Shown here piece by piece: positions 57,594-64,000 of a stretch of DNA of 64,000 nt. Position numbers and translations under genes: made by a program. Source of the DNA: Cryptomeria japonica (lineage: Eukaryota > Streptophyta > Pinopsida > Cupressales > Cupressaceae); the NCBI RefSeq assembly GCF_030272615.1, contig NC_081405.1, forward strand, positions 471,932,008 through 471,996,007, in the 5' to 3' direction. A model generated the notes under the pieces. It did not search any database. It was not told where the DNA came from and was given only the letters and a program-made list of their open reading frames with translations. Position 1 is the stretch's first letter; the number at the start of each line of letters is the position of its first letter.

Positions 57594-59165
57594 AGTTTTG
57601 CTCTTTCTTTTTGTCATTTCTTCCCTAAAACTTGAATTTGCCTTAGGAGTTGAAAAAGTGAAACAATTAAAACTTGTAAAAGGGTTTTTAAAACCCGATT
57701 ACATGTCTTTTGCAAGCATTTTAAACTTGTTCCTTCTCTCCAAGAACCCGACCTGAGTTTTTCCCAAGAAGTTCAAATTTGAATCCATTTCTTTTGCTTT
57801 GAATCTGGATTTGATGGTGCCAAGTGTTGAGGGGAAGAGGCGTGGGAGTTTTTTGCTTCCATTTTTGGTGGTTTTCTTGCCACGTTTTTGCCCTTTCTTA
57901 GGCATTTTGAAACAGCAAGTCATGGCCCTTTTTGCGACGTTTTTGGCACCCTATCAATCCGTATTTACAACATTAATGGAGGCGTTTTTGGTTTCCTTGC
58001 TTCCATACGTGGTTTGCTGGGCCTATTGATCCTATTTTCTTCCTTTTTGGATGTCATTTTTGAAGGAGGTTGAATCAAAATCCGTTTTTGGCTGCCAAGG
58101 GTTTTCAGCATGTCTATTTATAGAGCATTTCAGTTCTTCTCAAGCTCATTTGTTTTGGTCTAGGGCCTTTGGCCAAGCGAGGATTCGGGTTTCTAAGTGA
58201 TCTTCCCAAATGGATAAGTTCTTTGAATGCAATTTGTAAATTTGCATGATTTTCCCTCTTTCAGATTTTTCCCATTCATTTGATTTCGGGTTTTACAAAT
58301 CTGATTGCAAACAAGAGTTTTTCCCATTTTCCAAGTTTGCGATTACTGGTTGGTATCATCCTTTCCATTATCCCCTCATGTCAAAACCCTATTTCATCCA
58401 TTCATTTCACCTTCATTAATTTTTTCTCACTTAAAGTCTACTTGCGGTCGGAATTTTAAAACCCGATTGCAGCTGTGTCTTCACTTGTAATGCAACTTCC
58501 AAAACCCGAAATTCACTTGTGAGCCCAATTTGGCATCAATTTATCCCTTCCCTTGTCAGTCCGGTTTGCACACACGACCTACCAAATCAATCAATTAAGG
58601 CATGGGCCTTATTTTGCAAGCAAATTTCAAGATTGGAGGATGATACAAAGAAAAGATACAACAATTGATGGATGCAAATTATAGAATGCTTTCAAGACAG
58701 AGATAGTCATGACATGAAAAGAGGAAGGCAACTCTTTCCCTCCTGAATGAATTGTACTACCCCAAGCAAGAAAACAATATTGAAGTTCGTTGGGGAAAGA
58801 CATAAAGACTATCAAGGGTGCAAGTTCTTGTTCCGATTCGAGATGTCTTCACCAATCTAGAATACTTAAAGTTCTAACATCTTGTAGCAGCATGAAGATC
58901 ATCACAAACAAAGGATGATGTAGTTAGAGTCGTGTCTTCAAACACATAGAATAATCTCAATTATGCATTTGTAATTTTGTTTTGACAAATTACATATAAT
59001 GTCAAATTTGTAATTGGTCACTTGCACTTTTGTAAAAATGTAATTACATGTAAGGCAACTACAAGTTGAGTTCAATTAGGACTGTAGTTGGAATAAGTCA
59101 TGGTGGTTGAGAGAATTTCTCAAGTTAGTTAGGATCCTCCCACCTTTTTCTCAAGGTTCCTCTCC

Positions 59166-59173
59166 TATAAATA
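59166..59173 (+). promoter_or_regulatory. candidate LTR promoter TATA box
   Basis: TATAAATA in CTCCTATAAATACTTGAGG, upstream of the AGACTTTGAG repeats. A good plant TATA consensus, + strand. Confidence 0.5.
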
Positions 59174-59248
59174 CTTGAGGGTGTCTATTGTAATTGAAAT
59201 CTTTTGGCAATGCAACAAAATTCTACCAGTTTGTATGTGCACTCTAAG

Positions 59249-59675
59249 ACTTTGAGCTTAGATGTAAATCAGATTGCTTTTAATAAAAGAGGCAAGTTGT
59301 GTTGAGACTTTGTGCCAATTCAAGTTGTCATGTGATGACATTTTCTGGAGTTGATTGTGATTTTTATTCTATTGTTCAAGAGAGATTTAAATTCAATCTT
59401 GCAGACTTTGAGTTGCTAATTGTATTTAGAGTTATATGTTTGGTTTTCAGATTTGGTCTTGCAGACTTTGAGTTGCTTATCATATTTGAAGCTAGTGTGG
59501 AAAGCTCAAGAGGGAAGATAGCTTGTAGACTTTGTGCTGGTTCTATTTTTAAGACTTGTGCACGTAAGGTGAAGTGCATCATGTAGTCAGACTTTGAGCT
59601 TCTACGTACTGTGCTTGGTTCTAGAAAATCATCTAAAAAGGTTGATAGGAGAATAGATAGTTGAAGACTTTGAGC
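59249..59675 (+). repeat. array of AGACTTTGAG words
   Basis: AGACTTTGAG or AGACTTTGTG occurs at about 59249, 59303, 59402, 59462, 59528, 59587 and 59663. The neighbouring copies at 59402 and 59462 share a further CTTGCAGACTTTGAGTTGCT. Spacing is about 55-100 bp, downstream of the TATA box. Confidence 0.7.
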
Positions 59676-59999
59676 TTTCTTTCTGTTTTCCCGTCCCGGG
59701 GAAGTGACGGATGTCTTTATGCCTTCATGGAAACTTTGCTTCCCTTTATGTTCTAAAAATCCTACCAAAAAGTCTCATTTCTGTATTTGCTGTTATTTAT
59801 TTCCAATTGCTATTGCTTTTCTGTGAAGAGAAAAGAGTATAGTTTTTCTTGAAAGAAGAAGAAAGACTGCTGTCTCACCCATATTAGATTAGTTTAGTTT
59901 GTAGATAGGTGGAGCCTTTCCTAAATTAGGAGAGTATCATACTCACACTGTGGCTGAAACCACAATTTTGCACATTCCCCAGGTGTACAAAATTTTCAG

Positions 60000-62318
60000 C
60001 CAACATGCAGCCTGAACTATCATTGTTCTCATGTGCAAGGTGAAATAACACATGACATTCACTAACTTATCTATGCACATATGCAAGTACACCATTAGCT
60101 ATCCTCATGATGAATCCTACTAACCTCATTAAGTCATATGATAAATGCAAGACTAATCCCCATTATCTAGTGTTAATTTTAAACATGAAATCCAAATATT
60201 CCTAGTCCCATATCCATTCATCATCTATATGAGCGATATGCATCTACCATAATTATCCATCTCTTAATGCATCATTATTAATCCATTAACTCTTATCATG
60301 TCCTATTATGATCTTTTCCTATCACCATTCATATATGTGTAATGCATCATATAAAGGCTTTCTTCAATCCTTACTTAATGCATAACATGAAATGCATACA
60401 TTTCTATCATTTACATGCTTACTATGAGAATCCTATTCCTAGCATGATCTATTCCTTCATGCACCTATTTGCTTAATGCATAAGTCTACATGTCATATTG
60501 ATTAATCTTTACTTAGGACATGCATGCTTACTAACATGATAATGCATCTATGAACATGATGTTATTCTTAACCCATGATATGATTCTATGTCACTGTATC
60601 CAATATGCATCTTTAGTAATAACATCATATATTATCCCTATTACAATTTCAGCATTATGACATATTTAGTCTCCATGTTGCTATCTAAGGATCATGGTTA
60701 CATAGTATGTTTCTATCTCTATTCATTATATGAATTCTACTATGTTTTCCCTCTAGTTTCATGTCACTTGTTTAAGGTTATTGTATGTGGATTCTAACAT
60801 TTAGTTTGCATATCATTATCATTTCTAATGATGCTATTCCATTTCCATGATCTAAGTTTGTTTCCAACATAAAAGCATAACGTGATAGAATCAACTTAAG
60901 GATCATTTCCTTATTCCATTAAGAACATAAACCATACATCATATACATTACACATAACAATGTCACCTAATGATTACATAATTTGTCTAAGTTTAAACAT
61001 AATCAAGAGTACATTATGATTGCAAGCTCATTACATGTCTCTTACAACATGAGCATAGTTCATCTAGAACGAGTACAAATGATCTCCTACAACTATTACA
61101 AATGCTTACATCACTTATACATAAACATCAATATACATTACAAGGGTATCATCATTTCAAATCTATGAATCATAATACATATATCTGCTGCCATAAACAT
61201 CCAATGCCATCATGATGAAGACCCAAATCCATGCATGAAGAAGAGCACCAACAAGAAGGAAAAACCCCAATGGTAAAAAGCACCAACCACCCGACCAATG
61301 TGGAACCTACAAGGATCCACCCCCCGTGCTAGGAGATGACGTAAGGTCCCAACACACACTCTACATCTAGGCTGACACTTAATACCAAAGGACAAGACTA
61401 CACAAGACTCTCATGCATGAATCCATCACAAGCAAGCACATTAAGAAACTACCAGAGGCTAACAATACACATAACATAATGCAATGCAAATCAAGGGAAC
61501 ACATGTAGGGGTGGAGTGTCATCACATGCCATCCACATAACATAACAACAAGGCACAAGCCTTATGGACATGTGGAGCCATCTCAACCTATGAGAGACTA
61601 AGGGAGAGTAGCTTGCCATCTTCATGGCCTTCTCATGCTTATCCTAAAACATCCTCCCTAGGACTAAAGACATGAGGTTCAATTCAGTTATTATCTTACT
61701 AATTATCTAACTACGCATCTCATATTCATTTTAGGTTATCACTTGTATTACAATGCAAGGTAAACTCCCATGTGCCCTGGCGGTTTAGACTTCATGCATC
61801 CTTACAAGGAACCTCATGAGAGCCTATCTCTCATGACCCCCGGTCATCACAAGGAAGCCCACTCCCCCTAACATGGACCCATACAACAAAGGTATACATG
61901 CTCAAGAGGCCCTAAAACCAAGTATGAAAATCTAAAATAAAAACTCATAACATGCAGCCCAAACACTCATACATAAACATATACATGAAACGAGACTACA
62001 ACGTCAAAGAGAATAGGAAAGGAGCCTCTTGGCAACAAACATAAATCAAAGGCTATACAATAGGGCCACCATAATCTGCCGCATACATAAAAGCAAAACC
62101 ACAGCAAGGCCATTCACTTGCTGGAAACACAAACATCAAATTGCGACCTTCTCTCATGGCATCTCCACATGAGAGGAATCCAAATAATAACCAATACATG
62201 AAGGCAAATGCTCATAAAGCATCATAAAACCTCAAATTTGATAATAAGCAAATCTGGAACACAATAACATATCATAAACTAGCCTCTGGTATGGAAGTTA
62301 ACTGAGGAAATCAAGTCA
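60000..62318. other. long non-coding AT-rich stretch
   Basis: No gene. Repetitive ATGCAT, CATGAT and ACATAA words throughout, with a slightly GC-richer part at 61200-61900. Probably the interior of the TE block that starts at 56141. Confidence 0.4.
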
Positions 62319-62999
62319 AGATAAGCAAATATACCAGAAAACTCTAAATACATAGTCATAGTGTTTTAGTTGTATCTTAAAAACCCAGTTCGCGATTTTC
62401 ACGAAATTTACACAGAAATTAGAAGACATCAAGGCGAAAAAACCCAATAAAATTTGTGCCAACCCAGTTTATACTTTTTGAGATACGTTCATCAGAAAGT
62501 TGCAGACCTGTACATGAGAGCAGTTGTTAAATCGGGCTAAACAACTTCTACATAATCAATCAATCAAAGCTAAACACTCTGGAAAAGAAAAGTCACAAGG
62601 ACAACCAAGCAATCCACAAAGAATGCACAGGTGGGGAAATCATTGCTGTGAACAACATAGAGAGAATCATAAAGATATATTGCAGATAAATCTATACATT
62701 ATACACCATAAGCAACTCTATTTCCCCATTCATTAAGCTATGCAAATAAGTTACATCAGTAAATAGAATCTACCCAGCAACAACAAAGAAATGCACAAAG
62801 GAGAAGCCATTGCTGTGAGCTCACTCTATAGGAAAATCTATGAATGCATACAGCGAAGCCAACATAATAAAAAAGAAATCTTTTCCCCATTCTCTTTAAT
62901 CTAATACTATATAAAATAAAACTATTCCCAGCTCCCAACAAACAATCATTCACGGTTAGACACAGGAAAGATTTTAAAACCAAAACAAAAGTTTCAGAC
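62319..62999. other. no gene; degenerate internal duplication
   Basis: Around 62620-62700 and 62790-62860 two loosely similar segments share ATGCACA..GG.GAA..CATTGCTGTGA. Otherwise featureless. Confidence 0.4.
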
Positions 63000-64000
63000 T
63001 GTAATGTCCCCTCTTCTTTAGTTGCCATTCAGTTGCTTAGATTCACTTGTCATCCATCTCCACAGGTGAAGTTCGGTGTTGGGAGATGAATTCGCTAGCC
63101 AAAGGGTACCTAGACTTAGTCATCTTATGACTTTGGTGGAAATAATAAAGTAACTTTATAATATAAAGTTACATAAGTTACTTAATTTAAAAGATGTTTA
63201 ATAAAGACTTTATTAAGTTACCTTGCACACATCCCTAGGTGGTAAAGTAACTTTGTTATGGCCCCTTCTTAATGACTAATTATCCCCTCATTGCTGATCA
63301 AACTTCTTTAAGGAGAAAAGATTCCTTTGGAATCTTTAAATGATGGCAAATAGTACGATGAGGGTTTGAGGGGTAAAAAGGAGGCTTGGAGTTGGAAAGA
63401 GGCATCATTTTTGTTTTGGAAATTATTCATTTGGTCTCTGCAGCAGTCTGCCATAGCAGGTACAGCTTGTGGAAGCTTGATTGAGGACGAAACCCTTCAA
63501 TCTTGGACTGGTTGGACGTTAACCTAGCCTTCTACATCACTCCAACACTCATATTTATGCACTTATTAGGCCATTGGGGGCTCGAATTCGTTTGTTTCAG
63601 ACATCAGATTGGAAAGTGGAATTGATCAGATCTAGGCAGTTTTGGAGAGAGTTCTTTGCAGATCATTAGTAATCAATGCCAACCGTACCATTTTCCAGCC
63701 AGTCGTACCCTAGCTTGGAGGTGTGGTTGCCAAATAAATAAACTAGGGGTATTTAGGAGCTGGAATTGGGATTAATTTTATTGTTAGCAATAAGGAAGAA
63801 CAAATCCATGGTTTATTCAGAGGAATTCCAGCACATGTGGTCTACATAAGCAATTCGTTGAGGAAAAGGGACATAATTTGGGAATCTTGCCTGGCAAGAA
63901 TTTGGAATTCCAACTGGGTCTGAATAATTCTTCAGTATTAGTTTTTGGTAATTATGCTAGAGTTAAATAAAGTCATTTACATTTGCAACCCTTAGTAGCA
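63000..64000 (+). mobile_element. LTR, TGTAATGTCCCCTC family, copy E (cut by window end)
   Basis: It starts TGTAATGTCCCCTCTT at 63000, matching copy D (48753). The final 60 bases still align with D around 49720-49760 (AATTATG.TAGAGTTAAATAA). The right end lies outside the window. Confidence 0.7.

Larger units (their letters stand above)
56141..62318 (+). mobile_element. putative LTR-type block starting TGTAATGCCCGCC
   Basis: The start TGTAATGCCCGCCAAAATAC 57 bp after an exon donor has the form of an LTR start. A TATAAATA box at 59166 and repeated motifs fit an LTR-like regulatory region. AGATA occurs before the start (56136-56140) and after a CA at 62319-62323, but a 5-bp match over this distance can arise by chance. 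No gag/pol was found. From about 60000 the sequence is AATGCAT/CATGAT-rich. Confidence 0.4.

Noticed and set aside
56141..62318. A complete LTR retrotransposon with TSD AGATA
   Set aside because: I kept it only as a putative block. One 5-bp match in 6 kb is expected by chance about half the time with a preceding CA, and no second LTR or pol was found.
48753..64000. Copies D and E as the two LTRs of one long element
   Set aside because: They are too diverged, an intact synthetase exon (55985-56083) lies between them, and D has its own candidate target duplication.
1..64000. tRNA, rRNA or small nuclear RNA genes
   Set aside because: No stretch showed tRNA A/B boxes with foldable arms or a recognisable rRNA segment on reading both strands.

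Overview
The window reads as nuclear DNA of a seed plant with a very large, repeat-choked genome. A conifer or other gymnosperm is the best guess. The evidence is one conserved housekeeping gene cut into small exons by introns of at least 41 kb, 13 kb and 8 kb, filled with old, mutually nested LTR retrotransposons, solo LTRs and hAT DNA transposons. The species was inferred from architecture only.

The only host gene recognised is a bacterial-type (organellar) aspartyl-tRNA synthetase on the + strand. Four consecutive exons lie at 41782-41977, 42209-42396, 42770-42841 and 55985-56083. They encode the end of the GAD insertion domain and the start of the C-terminal catalytic block, with intact frames and GT/AG junctions. 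Exons before the GAD segment and after the last one were not found, so nearly all of the window is intron.

1-7684: old intron sequence with a 39-bp minisatellite, two solo LTRs of one family in opposite orientation, and a degraded 3' end of the retroelement described next.

7690-40476: one Ty3/gypsy LTR retrotransposon on the - strand, bounded by matching 5-bp target duplications (AAGTT). Read on its own strand it has 5' LTR, PBS, gag with four CCHC knuckles, protease, RT, RNase H and integrase, followed by unusual accessory material: a post-integrase ORF, a CGTACGG-rich tract, a second accessory ORF and a coiled-coil segment, then PPT and 3' LTR. It has been opened by four primary insertions: a 1.7-kb solo LTR in its 5' LTR; a complete 8.3-kb sibling LTR element (23832-32174, TSD AAGGT) that kept gag-protease but lacks pol and itself carries a 3.6-kb hAT (28084-31665); a 7-kb hAT (about 15796-22869) that carries two solo LTRs and a small hAT derivative; and a 4.4-kb LTR (8814-13191) with eleven copies of a palindromic 33-bp motif.

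40482-56083: the synthetase exons. The 13.1-kb intron holds a short hAT with only its dimerisation domain left, a second hAT-like element, a copia-like LTR pair with another LTR inside, and a solo LTR with TSD TGTGA.

56141-64000: a TG-starting LTR-like block with a 104-bp tandem repeat, hairpin repeats and a TATA box, then the start of another LTR that runs off the window. Every transposon ORF found is broken by stops, frameshifts or insertions. The synthetase exons are not.
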